64,000 nt of DNA from Shumkonia mesophila (GTDB taxonomy: Bacteria > Pseudomonadota > Alphaproteobacteria > Rhodospirillales > Shumkoniaceae). The DNA lies in the NCBI RefSeq assembly GCF_026163695.1, contig NZ_JAOTID010000018.1:21186-85185 (forward strand). The letters run 5' to 3'. Below the pieces are notes generated by a model. It was not told the origin of the DNA. It did no database searches and was given only the letters and a program-made list of their open reading frames with translations. The translations under genes and the position numbers were made by a program. The number at the start of each line of letters is the position of its first letter. Position 1 is the first letter of the stretch. Positions 1 to 10,702 of this stretch are shown in pieces.

Positions 1-26
1 AACATCGAGGTTTGAGGGAGAGGGGA

Positions 27-752
27 ATGGAGGGCAGCGCAGAATACATGCCGCGCAACCGCGGCATCCATCCGCCGGCGCTGACGCCGGGCTACAAGAC
101 GACGGTCCTGCGCTCGCCGCAGAAGGCGCTGATTTCGTTGCAAAATTCCTTGTCCGAAATCACCGGCCCGATGTTCGGCGACCAACCGTTGGCGCCGCTG
201 GAGAACGACCTTCTCAAGAACGCCGCGGTGGATGGCGATCCCATCGGCGAGCGCATCATCGTGCACGGCCAGGTGCTGGACGAAAGCGGCCGGCCGGTCC
301 CCAACACCTTGATCGAGGTGTGGCAGGCCAACGCCGGCGGCCGCTACCGCCATCTGAACGACCGCTACCTGGCGCCGCTCGACCCCAACTTCGCGGGCGT
401 CGGGCGCTGCCTCACCGACGCCGAGGGGTATTACTTCTTCCGCACCGTCAAGCCGGGACCGTATCCCTTTCGCAATCACCTGGACAGCTGGCGGCCGGCC
501 CACATCCACTATTCGTTGTTCGGGCCGGCCTTCGCCACCCGGCTGATCACCCAGATGTATTTCGAGGGCGATCCGCTGATCCCCTATTGCCCGATCCTCA
601 ATACCATTCCGGACCCGGGCGCCAGGGAGCGTCTCGTCGCCCCCATCGACCTCAGGGCCGGGGTGCCTCTCGACTGCCTGGCCTATCGCTTCGATATCGT
701 GCTGCGCGGCCGGCGCTCGACGTTGTTCGAAAACCGCCTCGAGGGGAACTGA
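27..752 (+). CDS. pcaH: protocatechuate 3,4-dioxygenase beta subunit
   Basis: Fe(III)-bearing subunit of the intradiol dioxygenase that cleaves protocatechuate to 3-carboxy-cis,cis-muconate in the cytoplasm. The 241-residue protein shows all four family iron ligands in context: Tyr114 (NDRYLAP), Tyr146 (PGPYPFRN), His159 and His161 (RPAHIHYS). A TTG at position 12 is also in frame, but the ATG at 27 follows a purine-rich GAGGGAGAGGGGA ribosome site and gives the usual N-terminus. The alpha subunit gene begins 3 bases after the stop, so the two are co-translated. Upstream pca genes (pcaC, pcaD, pcaF) are not seen and may lie left of the window. Confidence 0.95.
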   Translation: MEGSAEYMPRNRGIHPPALTPGYKTTVLRSPQKALISLQNSLSEITGPMFGDQPLAPLENDLLKNAAVDGDPIGERIIVHGQVLDESGRPVPNTLIEVWQANAGGRYRHLNDRYLAPLDPNFAGVGRCLTDAEGYYFFRTVKPGPYPFRNHLDSWRPAHIHYSLFGPAFATRLITQMYFEGDPLIPYCPILNTIPDPGARERLVAPIDLRAGVPLDCLAYRFDIVLRGRRSTLFENRLEGN

Positions 753-755
753 GCC

Positions 756-1373
756 ATGCCCGTCAAATACCTGGTCGAGACGGCATCCCAGACCGCCGGG
801 CCGTTCCTGCATATCGGCATGGTGCCTTCCGCCATCGGGCTCAAGACGCCCGACCTCGCCGGCAGCGTGCTGGCCACCCCGGAAACCAAGGGTCAGCACA
901 TCCGCGTCGAGGGGTATGTCATCGACGGCGCCGGCACGCCGGTCAAGGATGCGCTGATCGAACTGTGGCAGGCCAATGCCGACGGCGGCTACAACCATCC
1001 GGCCGACACCCAGAAGAAGGCCATCGACCCGGCCTTTTCCGGCTTCGGGCGCGCCGCCACCGATTTCAAGACCGGCCTTTACTGGTTTCAGACCGTCAAA
1101 CCCGGCCGGGTGATGGGGCGCGACGGCCGCCTGATGGCGCCGCACCTCAACCTCGCCGTCTGCGCGCGCGGCATCAACATCCACCTCAACACGCGGATGT
1201 ATTTTTCAGACGAGGCGGCGGCCAACGCCGAGGACCCGGTGATGGCCCTGATCGAGCAGCCGGCCCGGCGCGACACCCTGATCGCCAGGCGCAGCGAAAA
1301 GAAGAAAACGGTCGTCTACCGCTTCGACATCGTGCTCCAGGGCGCCAACGAAACCGTCTTTTTCGATATCTGA
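756..1373 (+). CDS. pcaG: protocatechuate 3,4-dioxygenase alpha subunit
   Basis: Structural partner of the beta subunit in the protocatechuate 3,4-dioxygenase. The 205-residue product shares the intradiol dioxygenase fold (SQTAGPFLHIG near the N-terminus, ALIELWQANADG, a C-terminal YRFDIVLQG strand) but lacks the full Tyr/Tyr/His/His iron-ligand set, as expected for alpha chains. It is sandwiched between pcaH and the CoA-transferase genes with spacings of only a few bases, so it belongs to the same transcript. Confidence 0.95.
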   Translation: MPVKYLVETASQTAGPFLHIGMVPSAIGLKTPDLAGSVLATPETKGQHIRVEGYVIDGAGTPVKDALIELWQANADGGYNHPADTQKKAIDPAFSGFGRAATDFKTGLYWFQTVKPGRVMGRDGRLMAPHLNLAVCARGINIHLNTRMYFSDEAAANAEDPVMALIEQPARRDTLIARRSEKKKTVVYRFDIVLQGANETVFFDI

Positions 1374-1375
1374 CC

Positions 1376-2239
1376 ATGGCGAAATTCCAGACCCTGAGCG
1401 AGGCCCTGGCCGAAAACCTGCATGACGGCGATGCCGTGGCCTTCGAAGGCTTCACCCACCTGATCCCGGCCGCCGCCGCCCACGAGGCGATCCGCCAGGG
1501 CCGCAAGGACCTGACGCTGATCCGCATGACGCCCGACATCATCTACGATCAGATGATCGGGATGGGATGCGCGAAGAAGGTCATCTTTTCCTACGCCGGC
1601 AACCCCGGGGTCGGGCTGCTGCGCCGCCTGCGCGACGCGGTCGAGAACGGCTGGCCCAAGCCCATCGAGATCGAGGAGCACAGCCACGCCGCAATGGCGA
1701 ACGCGTATGAGGCCGGGGCGGCCGGGCTGCCGTGCGCGGTCTTTCGCGGCTACATCGGGGCCGGGCTCAAGGCGGTCAATCCCAACATCCGCTCCGTCAC
1801 CTGCCCCTTTACGGGCGAGGAACTGGCGGCGGTGCCGGCCCTCAACCCCGACGTCGGCATCATCCACGCCCAGAAGGCGAATGAGCGCGGCGACGTGCTG
1901 GTCGAGGGTATCGTCGGCGCGCAGAAGGAGGTGGTGCTGGCCTCAAGGTGCGCCGTCGTCACCGTCGAGGAGGTGGTCTCGGATTTCGCGGGGGTCCACG
2001 TGAATGCCTGTGTGCTGCCCCATTGGACCATCGCCTCCATCGCCGTGGTGCCGGGCGGCGCGCATCCGTCCTACGCGCATGGCTATTACAGGCGCGACAA
2101 CGCCGCTTATCTGGCCTGGGACGAGATCGCCGCCGATCGCGAGCGCTTCGCGGCCTGGATGGAGGAGAACGTGATGAAGGCGACGCCCGAGGCCTTCATC
2201 GGCCGCGTCGCCGGCCTCGGCAAGGAGGCCCGTCGGTGA
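1376..2239 (+). CDS. 3-oxoadipate CoA-transferase subunit A (GctA/CatI type)
   Basis: A 287-residue CoA-transferase alpha-type subunit. It resembles the glutaconate CoA-transferase/CatI branch rather than the shorter PcaI branch: it has the FEGFTHLIPAAAAHEAIRQG start region and VNPNIRSVTCPFTGEEL in the middle. With the next gene it should transfer CoA from succinyl-CoA to 3-oxoadipate, the activation step before thiolysis. The ATG overlaps the pcaG stop region (TGACCATGG) and the stop overlaps the next gene's GTG, indicating translational coupling. Substrate assignment rests on the pca context; a related glutaconate-type substrate cannot be excluded by sequence alone. Confidence 0.85.
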   Translation: MAKFQTLSEALAENLHDGDAVAFEGFTHLIPAAAAHEAIRQGRKDLTLIRMTPDIIYDQMIGMGCAKKVIFSYAGNPGVGLLRRLRDAVENGWPKPIEIEEHSHAAMANAYEAGAAGLPCAVFRGYIGAGLKAVNPNIRSVTCPFTGEELAAVPALNPDVGIIHAQKANERGDVLVEGIVGAQKEVVLASRCAVVTVEEVVSDFAGVHVNACVLPHWTIASIAVVPGGAHPSYAHGYYRRDNAAYLAWDEIAADRERFAAWMEENVMKATPEAFIGRVAGLGKEARR

Positions 2240-3009
2240 GCGACTTCACCCCCACCGAGATGATGACGGTCGCCGCCGCCCGGGCGCTTCGGAACGACGA
2301 CGTCTGCTTCGTCGGCATCGGCGCCCCCTCGGCCGCCTGCAACCTGGCCCGCTTGACCCATGCGCCGGACATCACGCTGATCTATGAAAGCGGCACCATC
2401 GGGACCAAGCCCGACATCCTGCCGCTTTCCATCGGCGACGGCGAATTGTGCGACACCGCCGTCACCACCGTGCCGGTGGCCGAAATGTTCCGCTATTGGC
2501 TGCAGGGCGGACGCATCACCATCGGCTTTCTGGGCGGCGCCCAGATCGACCGCTTCGGCAACCTCAACACCACCGTCGTCGGCGACTACAAAAAGCCCAA
2601 GGTGCGCCTGCCCGGCGGCGGCGGGGCGCCGGAAATCGCGGTCTCCTGCGGCCAGATCTACATCACCATGGCGCAATCGAAGCGCGCCTTCGTTGAAACC
2701 ATCGACTTCGTAACCTCGCTGGGCCACGGCAAGGGCGGCGACGATCGCGTCCGCCACGGGGTTAAGACCCAGGGGCCGACGCTGCTCATCACCGACCTCG
2801 CGGTGTGGAAGCCCGATCCCGTCACCAAGGAATTCACCGTCGTTTCCCTGCATCCCGGGGTGACCCGTGAGCAGATCCAGGAAACGGTCGGCTGGACGGT
2901 GCGCTTCGCCGCCGAGGTCACTGAAACGCCGCCGCCGACGGATGAAGAGCTGGCCGTCCTGCGCGACCTCAAATCCCGCAGCGACGCCGCGCACCGGGGG
3001 CAGGGGTAA
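2236..3009 (+). CDS. 3-oxoadipate CoA-transferase subunit B
   Basis: Catalytic beta-type subunit (257 aa) of the CoA-transferase. The YESGTIG segment (about residues 48-54) carries the glutamate that forms the acyl-CoA thioester intermediate in this family. It starts at GTG 2236, overlapping the previous stop (GTGA), with an AAGGAGG ribosome site at 2222-2228 inside the upstream gene. Neighbouring pcaH/G/B genes support a role in 3-oxoadipate activation. Confidence 0.85.
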   Translation: MSDFTPTEMMTVAAARALRNDDVCFVGIGAPSAACNLARLTHAPDITLIYESGTIGTKPDILPLSIGDGELCDTAVTTVPVAEMFRYWLQGGRITIGFLGGAQIDRFGNLNTTVVGDYKKPKVRLPGGGGAPEIAVSCGQIYITMAQSKRAFVETIDFVTSLGHGKGGDDRVRHGVKTQGPTLLITDLAVWKPDPVTKEFTVVSLHPGVTREQIQETVGWTVRFAAEVTETPPPTDEELAVLRDLKSRSDAAHRGQG

Positions 3010-3232
3010 GGGAATGGACGCGCACGCCAGCCCCCCCCTCCCAACCCTCCCCCACAAGGGGGGAGGGAAGAGGGCGCCGTTTTCCTCTCTTTCTCCCTCC
3101 CCCTTGATGGGGGAGGGCAGGGAGGGGGTGAGCCGTCATGCCCGCACTGCGCGTAAGGCACTTGGAATTCCCGCCGGCCGCGACCATTTTGAGGACCGGC
3201 GGCCGGGGGGCGCCGGGAAGGGGGACTGGGGC
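3010..3232. repeat. intergenic palindromic repeat (CCCTCCCC family, copy A)
   Basis: The 223-base gap between the CoA-transferase genes and pcaB contains oppositely oriented poly-C/poly-G blocks: CCCTCCCCCACAAGGGGGGAGGG near 3047 in pieces of under 20 bases, then CCCTCCCCCTTGATGGGGGA near 3098. These can fold into GC-rich hairpins. The same type recurs near 5695-5845, 7790-7945, 34556-34600 and 62360-62410. Confidence 0.7.
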
Positions 3233-4546
3233 ATGACCACCTCGCCGTTCGATTCCGCCGTGCTCGGGCCGCTGTTCGGCGACCCGGAGATGGCGGCGTT
3301 GCTCGCCGATAGTGCGCAGATCCGCGCCCTCCTTACCGTCGAGGCGGCGCTGGCCCGCGTGCAGGGGCGGCTGGGGGTGATTCCGGCCGACGCCGCAACC
3401 CGCATCGCCGAGGTGGCCGCGCACCTGGAGCCCGACATGGCCGCCATCGGCGCCGGCACGGCGCGCGACGGGGTGCCCATTCCGGCCCTCATCAAGGCGC
3501 TCAGGGCAGGCGTCGGCAAACGGGCGGCGCCCTATGTCCACTGGGGGGCGACCAGCCAGGACATCGTCGACACCGGCCTCGTGCTTCGGCTCAGAGACGC
3601 GCTCACCCTGCTCGCGGCCCGCCTGGAAGAGGTCATCGCCGCGCTCACGGCCCAGGCCCGCGCGCATCGCGGCCTGGTCATGGCGGCGCGCACCCGCTCG
3701 CAGATCGCCATGCCGACGACCTTCGGGCTCAAGGTCGCCACCTGGCTGGCTCCGCTGCTGCGCCACCGCGACCGCCTGGCCGAGTTGCGCCCAAGGCTGG
3801 AGGTCGTGCAGTTCGGAGGCGCCGCCGGCACGCTGGCCGCCCTCGGCGAGCACGGCATCGCGGTGATGGAGGGCCTGGCCGCCGAGCTGGGGTTGGCGCC
3901 GCCGCCGCTGCCCTGGCACAGCCAGGGCGACATCATCGCCGAACTGGGAGGCTGGCTTTCGCTTCTCACCGGCAGCCTCGGCAAGATGGGGGAAGACCTC
4001 GTCCTCCTTGGCCAGTCGGAAGTGGGCGAGGTCACCGCCGGGGACGGCGGCGGCTCCTCGACCATGCCCAACAAGTCCAACCCCGTCGCCGCCGAAACCC
4101 TGGTGGCGCTGGCCCGCTTCAACGCCGGGATGGTCGGCACGCTGCATCAGGCCCTGATCCAGCGCCACGAGCGCGACGGCGCCGCCTGGCCGCTCACCTG
4201 GCTCGCCCTGCCGCCGATGCTGATGGTGACGGCCGGCGCCCTGGCCCATGCCCAGCGCCTTGCGGCCGCCCTGGAACCCAATGCCGCCCGCATGGCCGAG
4301 CACCTGGAGGCCACGCACGGCCTCATCCTCGCCGAGGCCGCCACCTTTCTTCTCGCGGCCCACATGCCACGGCCGCAGGCGCAGGAACTGGTCGCCGCCT
4401 GCTGCAAGGAGGCGACGGCTGCCGGCCGTCACCTCTTCGACATCCTGGCCGAACGGGCCGACGCCCCCATCGACTGGCCGGCCGAGAAGGACCCGGCCCG
4501 CCACGTCGGGGCCGCCGAGGCGTTGGTGAAGCGCCTCATTCCATAA
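3233..4546 (+). CDS. pcaB: 3-carboxy-cis,cis-muconate cycloisomerase
   Basis: Class II fumarase/aspartase superfamily protein of 437 residues, the usual length for PcaB. It carries the family signature GSSTMPNKSNP at about residues 273-284 and the HWGATSQDIVDTG segment near residue 103. It converts the product of PcaGH to 4-carboxymuconolactone. The ATG at 3233 follows GGGGACTGGGGC; a long upstream extension in the same frame runs through the intergenic repeat and is not real. It lies downstream of the CoA-transferase genes on the same strand. Confidence 0.93.
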   Translation: MTTSPFDSAVLGPLFGDPEMAALLADSAQIRALLTVEAALARVQGRLGVIPADAATRIAEVAAHLEPDMAAIGAGTARDGVPIPALIKALRAGVGKRAAPYVHWGATSQDIVDTGLVLRLRDALTLLAARLEEVIAALTAQARAHRGLVMAARTRSQIAMPTTFGLKVATWLAPLLRHRDRLAELRPRLEVVQFGGAAGTLAALGEHGIAVMEGLAAELGLAPPPLPWHSQGDIIAELGGWLSLLTGSLGKMGEDLVLLGQSEVGEVTAGDGGGSSTMPNKSNPVAAETLVALARFNAGMVGTLHQALIQRHERDGAAWPLTWLALPPMLMVTAGALAHAQRLAAALEPNAARMAEHLEATHGLILAEAATFLLAAHMPRPQAQELVAACCKEATAAGRHLFDILAERADAPIDWPAEKDPARHVGAAEALVKRLIP

Positions 4547-4650
4547 CCGGCCAAGTATGCAAAATGTACGAGGTTTCATTTTTTATAACCATTAAAAGAA
4601 ACTATCTTTCGCTATCGCCAAGTGCGCAGCAAACAACGGGGAGTAGGGAG
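4547..4650 (+). promoter_or_regulatory. AT-rich leader and probable promoter of the TRAP genes
   Basis: This 104-base gap is markedly AT-rich compared with its surroundings (for example CATTTTTTATAACCATTAAA near 4578) and precedes a strong ribosome site (GGGGAGTAGGGAG). It is a plausible separate promoter for dctP. No defined operator was recognised. Confidence 0.4.
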
Positions 4651-5667
4651 ATGCGCAAGTTCAGCCTTCTGGCCACCGGTCTTGTCGTCGCGGTGGGGGC
4701 GGCCCTGCCGGCCCGCGCCGCCGACGTGACCCTGACGGTTCATCATTTCCTGAGCGCGACGTCGCCGGCCCAGGCGTCGTTCATGCAGCCGTGGGCGGAT
4801 AAGGTCGCCAAGCAGTCGAACGGCCGCATCAAGGTCGAGATCTATCCTTCGATGTCGATGGGCGGCAAGCCGCCGGAGCTCTACCGGCAGGTGCGCGACG
4901 GCGCCGCCGACATCGTGTGGACGCTGATCGGCTACACACCGGGCGTCTTTCCGCGCTCCGAGGTCTACGAACTGCCGACCGTGCACGGCGGCAGCGCGGA
5001 AGCCACCAACCTCGCCATCCAGGACACCTTCAAGTTGGTCGCCGAGGACTTCAAGGACTTGAAGCCGCTGCTGGTGCACGTGCACGCCGGCAACATGATC
5101 CACACCCGCGACAAGGCCATCAAAAGCGTCGACGACCTGCGCGGCCTCAAGCTGCGCACGCCGTCGCGCACGGGGGCCTGGCTGATCGAAAGCTGGGGGG
5201 CGGAACCGGTCGGCATGCCGGTCCCGGCGCTGCCCGAGGCGCTTTCCAAGGGCACGGTGGATGGCGCCCTGGTGCCGTTCGAGATCTTCCTGCCGCTGAA
5301 GCTCCAGGATTTGACAAAGCATTCCGTCGAGGGCGAGGATGGATCCCGCTTCGGCACCTCGGTCTTCCTCTATGCCATGAACAAGGCGCGCTACGACGGC
5401 CTGCCCGCCGATCTCAAGAAGGTGATCGACGACAATTCGGGCGCCGCCATCGCCGCCGACGTCGGCAAGGTCTGGGACGAGGTCGAGGGGCCCGGCGAAA
5501 AGGCGCAGGAAGGCAAGATCATCAAGCTGTCGGCAACGGCCAAGGCGGCATTCGATGAGCGGGGCAGGACGGTCGAAAAGCGTTGGATCGACGAGGCCAA
5601 GGGCTTCGACGGCGCCGCGCTGGTCGCCGCCGCCAAGGCCGCCGTGCAGAAGCACGCCAAGCGCTAG
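4651..5667 (+). CDS. TRAP transporter substrate-binding protein (DctP family)
   Basis: Periplasmic solute receptor of a TRAP transporter, 338 residues with an N-terminal signal peptide cleaved after PARAA (about residue 24). The family Arg-containing segment LRGLKLRTPSRTGAW (about residues 164-178) is the carboxylate clamp region. The dctQ and dctM membrane genes follow on the same strand. Lying between pcaB and pobA, the system most plausibly takes up 4-hydroxybenzoate, protocatechuate or a related aromatic acid; this is inference from context. Confidence 0.9.
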   Translation: MRKFSLLATGLVVAVGAALPARAADVTLTVHHFLSATSPAQASFMQPWADKVAKQSNGRIKVEIYPSMSMGGKPPELYRQVRDGAADIVWTLIGYTPGVFPRSEVYELPTVHGGSAEATNLAIQDTFKLVAEDFKDLKPLLVHVHAGNMIHTRDKAIKSVDDLRGLKLRTPSRTGAWLIESWGAEPVGMPVPALPEALSKGTVDGALVPFEIFLPLKLQDLTKHSVEGEDGSRFGTSVFLYAMNKARYDGLPADLKKVIDDNSGAAIAADVGKVWDEVEGPGEKAQEGKIIKLSATAKAAFDERGRTVEKRWIDEAKGFDGAALVAAAKAAVQKHAKR

Positions 5668-5881
5668 CGCCATCTTGCCGTCCGACGGAACGGCTCACCC
5701 CCACCCCAACCCTCCCCCACCTGCCTTCGCCGAAGCGAAGCCGCTTCGGCTTCGCGCAGGCAGGTCGAGGGGGAGGGGGTCGCGCCGACGCTCCGCTTTT
5801 CTTCCCTCCCCCCTTTGTGGGGGAGGGCAGGGAGGGGGGCCGGGCCGCGTTTCCACGCCCAGGCTGGACTGAGAGAGCCCC
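5668..5881. repeat. palindromic repeat cluster between dctP and dctQ (copy B)
   Basis: Contains the CCCTCCCC-type palindrome at both edges (about 5695-5720 and 5805-5840). Between them at 5720-5764 is a strong hairpin of the form CTTCGCCGAAGCGAAG / CTTCGGCTTCGCGCAGG. A near-identical copy of the latter lies in reverse orientation at 42217-42260. It may stabilise the dctP message relative to the membrane genes. Confidence 0.7.
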
Positions 5882-6379
5882 GTGCACGCCCTCGTTCAAC
5901 GATTCGTCACCTGGTGGGCGCTGGCCGCCGGCGTCGTGCTGCTCCTCATCGTCCTGGTGACGACCATCAACGTCACCGCCTTTTCGATGGACAAGATCGC
6001 CCGGCTGTTCGACGGCGGGGTTTCGGGGCTGCCCGGCTACGAGGATTTCGTCGATCTCGCCGCCGGTGTTGCCGGGCTGATGCTGATGCCCTATTGCCAG
6101 CTCAGGCGCGGCCACGTCGCCGTCGATCTTTTCACCGCCATGGCGCCGCGCGCCGTGCAGAAGGCGCTCGACCTCGTTTCGCTCATCGCCGTCGCCGCGC
6201 TGACCCTGTTCCTCGCCTACTGGATGGCGGTCGGCCTCGCCGAGACGCGGGCCGACGGCGTGCTCTCCCCGGTGCTGGGCTGGCCGGTGTGGCCGTTCTA
6301 CCTGCCCGGCGTCGTCTCTCTTCTGCTGTGGGCGGCGGTGGCCGGCATGCAGGCCTTCGCGAGGGACGCCGATGGGTGA
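5882..6379 (+). CDS. TRAP transporter small permease subunit (DctQ family)
   Basis: Four-helix membrane protein of 165 residues, the usual DctQ size, beginning at GTG 5882. Hydrophobic stretches lie at about residues 12-32, 50-68, 92-112 and 130-150. It overlaps the start of dctM by 8 bases, so the two are translationally coupled. It associates with the large permease and the DctP-type receptor upstream. Confidence 0.88.
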   Translation: MHALVQRFVTWWALAAGVVLLLIVLVTTINVTAFSMDKIARLFDGGVSGLPGYEDFVDLAAGVAGLMLMPYCQLRRGHVAVDLFTAMAPRAVQKALDLVSLIAVAALTLFLAYWMAVGLAETRADGVLSPVLGWPVWPFYLPGVVSLLLWAAVAGMQAFARDADG

Positions 6380-7760
6380 GCGCGAAATCATCGGCATCGC
6401 CGGCATCGTGGTGCTGTTCACGCTCCTGATGCTGCGCATCCCGGTCGGCGTCAGCATGGTGGTGGTCGGCATCGGTGGCAACTATGCGCTTAGCCTCGCC
6501 GTACCGTTCCTGCGCTTCGAGCCGTACCTGCGGCAGTTCAAGACGCTGCTGTGGAACACGGTGGCCAACTACGACCTCTCGGTGGTGCCGCTGTTCGTGC
6601 TGATGGGCTATCTGGCCTCGCACGCCAACCTCAGCCGCGACCTCTTCCAGGGGGTCAACGCCCTGGTCGGGCGATTCCGGGGTGGGGTCGCCATCGCCGC
6701 CATCGGCGCCTGCGCCGGCTTCGGGGCGGTGTGCGGCTCCTCTCTGGCCACTGCCTCGACCATGGGCCGCGTCGCCCTGCCCGAACTCAAGCGCATGAAC
6801 TACGACCCCCGGCTGGCCACCGGCACGCTGGCGGCCGGCGGCACGCTGGGCATCCTCATTCCCCCCTCGGTGGCGCTGGTGATCTACGCCATCATCGTCG
6901 AGGGCTCGATCATCCAGATGTTTCAGGCCGCCGTCATCCCCGGCCTCATCGCCGTCTTCTCGTTCATCACCGTCATCGCCCTCATCGCCCGCCTGAAGCC
7001 CGGGGCGGCGCCGGCATCGCCGCCCATGGACGCCACCACCCGCCGCTTGGCCCTGCTGCGTCTGGCCCCGGTGGTGGTGATCTTCGGGGGCATCATCCTG
7101 GGCCTCGGCATCGGCCTCTTCACGCCGACGCCGGCCGCCGCCATCGGCGTCTTCGTCATCCTCGCCTACGGCCTGCTGCTCCGGCTGCACGGCGAGGGGC
7201 TCTCGGGCGAGGGCATCCGCCGCTCGGGCCTCGAAACCGCCGTCACCGCCGGCATGATCTATTTCATCCTGTTCGGCGCCGAGGTGGTGAAGGGCTTCTT
7301 CACGCGGGCCGGCCTGCCGGCGGCGCTGGCCGATTGGGCGGGGGCCAGCAGCTTCGATCCGTGGCTGGTGCTCGTCATCATGCTGGCGATTTTGATCGTG
7401 CTGGGCTGCTTCATGGAAAGCTTGGCCATGATCCTGGTCGTGGTGCCGTTCTTCTGGCCGGTACTGGTGCACATCAACGGCGGCGAGGAGGTGACGGCGG
7501 CGATGGCCGCCTATGGCATGGATAGCGCCGACCTCAAGATCTGGTTCGGCATCCTGGCCCTCATCGTGGTGGAACTGGGCCTCATCACGCCGCCGGTCGG
7601 CCTCAACGTCTTCATCATCAGCTCGCTCGCCCAGGACGTCGCCATGCGCGACGTCTTCAGGGGCGTCATGCCGTTCTTCTGCTCGGAAATCGTGCGCGTC
7701 GCCGTGATCGTGGCGGTCCCCGGGCTGAGCCTCTATTTGCCCCATCTGCTGGGAGGGTAG
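6372..7760 (+). CDS. TRAP transporter large permease subunit (DctM family)
   Basis: Polytopic transport subunit of 462 residues with family segments GYLASHANLSRDLF, AAGGTLGILIPPSVALVIYA and ELGLITPPVGLNVFII. It catalyses sodium-coupled uptake of the substrate delivered by the periplasmic receptor. It overlaps dctQ by 8 bases. Context within the pca/pob cluster suggests an aromatic or other organic acid substrate. Confidence 0.93.
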   Translation: MGEREIIGIAGIVVLFTLLMLRIPVGVSMVVVGIGGNYALSLAVPFLRFEPYLRQFKTLLWNTVANYDLSVVPLFVLMGYLASHANLSRDLFQGVNALVGRFRGGVAIAAIGACAGFGAVCGSSLATASTMGRVALPELKRMNYDPRLATGTLAAGGTLGILIPPSVALVIYAIIVEGSIIQMFQAAVIPGLIAVFSFITVIALIARLKPGAAPASPPMDATTRRLALLRLAPVVVIFGGIILGLGIGLFTPTPAAAIGVFVILAYGLLLRLHGEGLSGEGIRRSGLETAVTAGMIYFILFGAEVVKGFFTRAGLPAALADWAGASSFDPWLVLVIMLAILIVLGCFMESLAMILVVVPFFWPVLVHINGGEEVTAAMAAYGMDSADLKIWFGILALIVVELGLITPPVGLNVFIISSLAQDVAMRDVFRGVMPFFCSEIVRVAVIVAVPGLSLYLPHLLGG

Positions 7761-8002
7761 CGGGATGGCAAGGGGATTTGTGCCGCCGGGCTCATCTCCC
7801 TCTCCGCCCCCTGGGGGCGGAGAGGGGCGGGGTGAGGTGGGGGGGCAAGCATTCCCCGCGGACACCACGGCGGCACCCCCACCTCACCCTCCCCATCGCT
7901 GGCGCGATGGGTCCCCTCCCTCTCCCCCGCCGTGCGGCGGAGAGGGCGAATGGGCATGACGGACTGTGAAGGATCGGGCCTCAAGCAACATGGACCATCG
8001 CC
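7761..8002. repeat. palindromic repeat cluster (copy C)
   Basis: The gap between dctM and the hemerythrin gene is made of inverted repeats: CTCTCCGCCCCCTGGGGGCG near 7799, then GAGGTGGGGG / CCCCCACCTCACC, then CCCATCGCTGGCGCGATGGG near 7890. Short reading frames here simply read through the repeat and are not genes. Confidence 0.65.
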
Positions 8003-9749
<1,747 letters not shown>

Positions 9750-9781
9750 GGGGGGCGGGCATCCTTTCTTCCTCGTTGTGC

Positions 9782-10513
9782 CTAGGCCCCTCCCGTTGGT
9801 GCCGGCGGCCGCTTGCGAAAGCTGGAAAGGAACGTGCCGACGCGGTCGAGGTGGGCTTGCATGGCGGCGGCGGCCCCGTTGCCGTCGCGGTCGATCAGAC
9901 ATGTGTAAATGGCCAGATGGTCGGCGACGGCGGGGCCAAGATTCTCGGGGCGCCGAGCGAGCTCTCCGGCCTCGCTGATCATGAAACGGCGATATCGATC
10001 CCACAGCCCGGAAACGATGGTGACGAGCGCCGGATTCCGTGTCGCTTTGGCAATGCCGATGTGAAAAGCACGATCGGCCACATGCCGCATCACGAAGGGG
10101 GCGGTATCCCGTTCGATTTGGTCCAACGCCGCCTTGATGCGCGTCAAATCGTCCGGAGCCGCAGTGAGAGCGGCCAGCCGTGCCGTCTCGGCTTCGACCA
10201 TGCGTCGCGCCATCAGGATATCGAAGGGACCTACATCGTCGAAGGACAGGCCGGCCTCTCTCTCTCCTGCCGACTCGTCCCTGGGCTCGACCACGAAGGT
10301 CCCGGCACCCATCCGGATGTCCACCAATCCTTTGAGTTCCAATACGATCAGTGCTTCGCGCAGCACCGACCGGCTGACCCCGAAGTGCGAAATCAGGGCG
10401 CGTTCGGCGGGCAAGCGGTTGCCCACTTTGAACTCGCCAGCCCGGATGCGTTCTTCCATCTGCTGGGCGACCTGCTGGTAGAGGCGTGTGGTATCGGCGG
10501 CGCGCAGGGGCAT
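9782..10513 (-). CDS. GntR-family (FadR/FCD subfamily) transcriptional regulator
   Basis: 243-residue regulator. The N-terminal winged helix includes EFKVGNRLPAERALISHFGVS (about residues 28-48), and the C-terminal FCD ligand domain has the metal-binding pattern with D..H (DRAFHIGIAKA) and further His residues. The ATG at 10513 has a good ribosome site (GGAGAG, 5-base spacing); an in-frame ATG 15 bases upstream lacks one. It is divergent from the sulfatase operon. The shared region holds two copies of ATTGGNCNGNCCAAT, the kind of operator expected for this family, so it probably represses both itself and the operon. Confidence 0.9.
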   Translation of the reverse strand: MPLRAADTTRLYQQVAQQMEERIRAGEFKVGNRLPAERALISHFGVSRSVLREALIVLELKGLVDIRMGAGTFVVEPRDESAGEREAGLSFDDVGPFDILMARRMVEAETARLAALTAAPDDLTRIKAALDQIERDTAPFVMRHVADRAFHIGIAKATRNPALVTIVSGLWDRYRRFMISEAGELARRPENLGPAVADHLAIYTCLIDRDGNGAAAAMQAHLDRVGTFLSSFRKRPPAPTGGA

Positions 10514-10530
10514 GGCGGCTCTCCGCATTG

Positions 10531-10545
10531 ATTGGCCGGACCAAT
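10531..10545. promoter_or_regulatory. putative GntR/FCD operator 1
   Basis: Perfect inverted repeat ATTGG-CCGGA-CCAAT, 17 bases upstream of the regulator's start codon. An overlapping imperfect copy (TGG-TCAGG-CCA) follows at about 10547-10557. It matches the second site at 10667-10681 in arm sequence and spacing. Confidence 0.65.
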
Positions 10546-10631
10546 GTGGTCAGGCCAATCAATATACCGGGTTGGAAGGCAAGCTCAAATTATTATCTTG
10601 TGTCGCGCGAGAGAAGAAATTGGAAATTAGG

Positions 10632-10659
10632 TTGCCTGCCTGCCTTGGATTGGTATAAT
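10632..10659 (+). promoter_or_regulatory. putative sigma-70 promoter of the sulfatase operon
   Basis: TTGCCT (10632-10637), a 16-base spacer, then TATAAT (10654-10659). The operator-like palindrome begins 7 bases beyond the -10, over the expected transcription start, an arrangement typical of repression. Confidence 0.55.
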
Positions 10660-10666
10660 AGGTAAA

Positions 10667-10681
10667 ATTGGTCAGTCCAAT
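10667..10681. promoter_or_regulatory. putative GntR/FCD operator 2
   Basis: Perfect inverted repeat ATTGG-TCAGT-CCAAT located just downstream of the TATAAT box and 21 bases upstream of the sulfatase start codon. The arms are identical to operator 1. Confidence 0.65.
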
Positions 10682-10702
10682 AATCCAGGGGGATGCCAAG
10701 GA

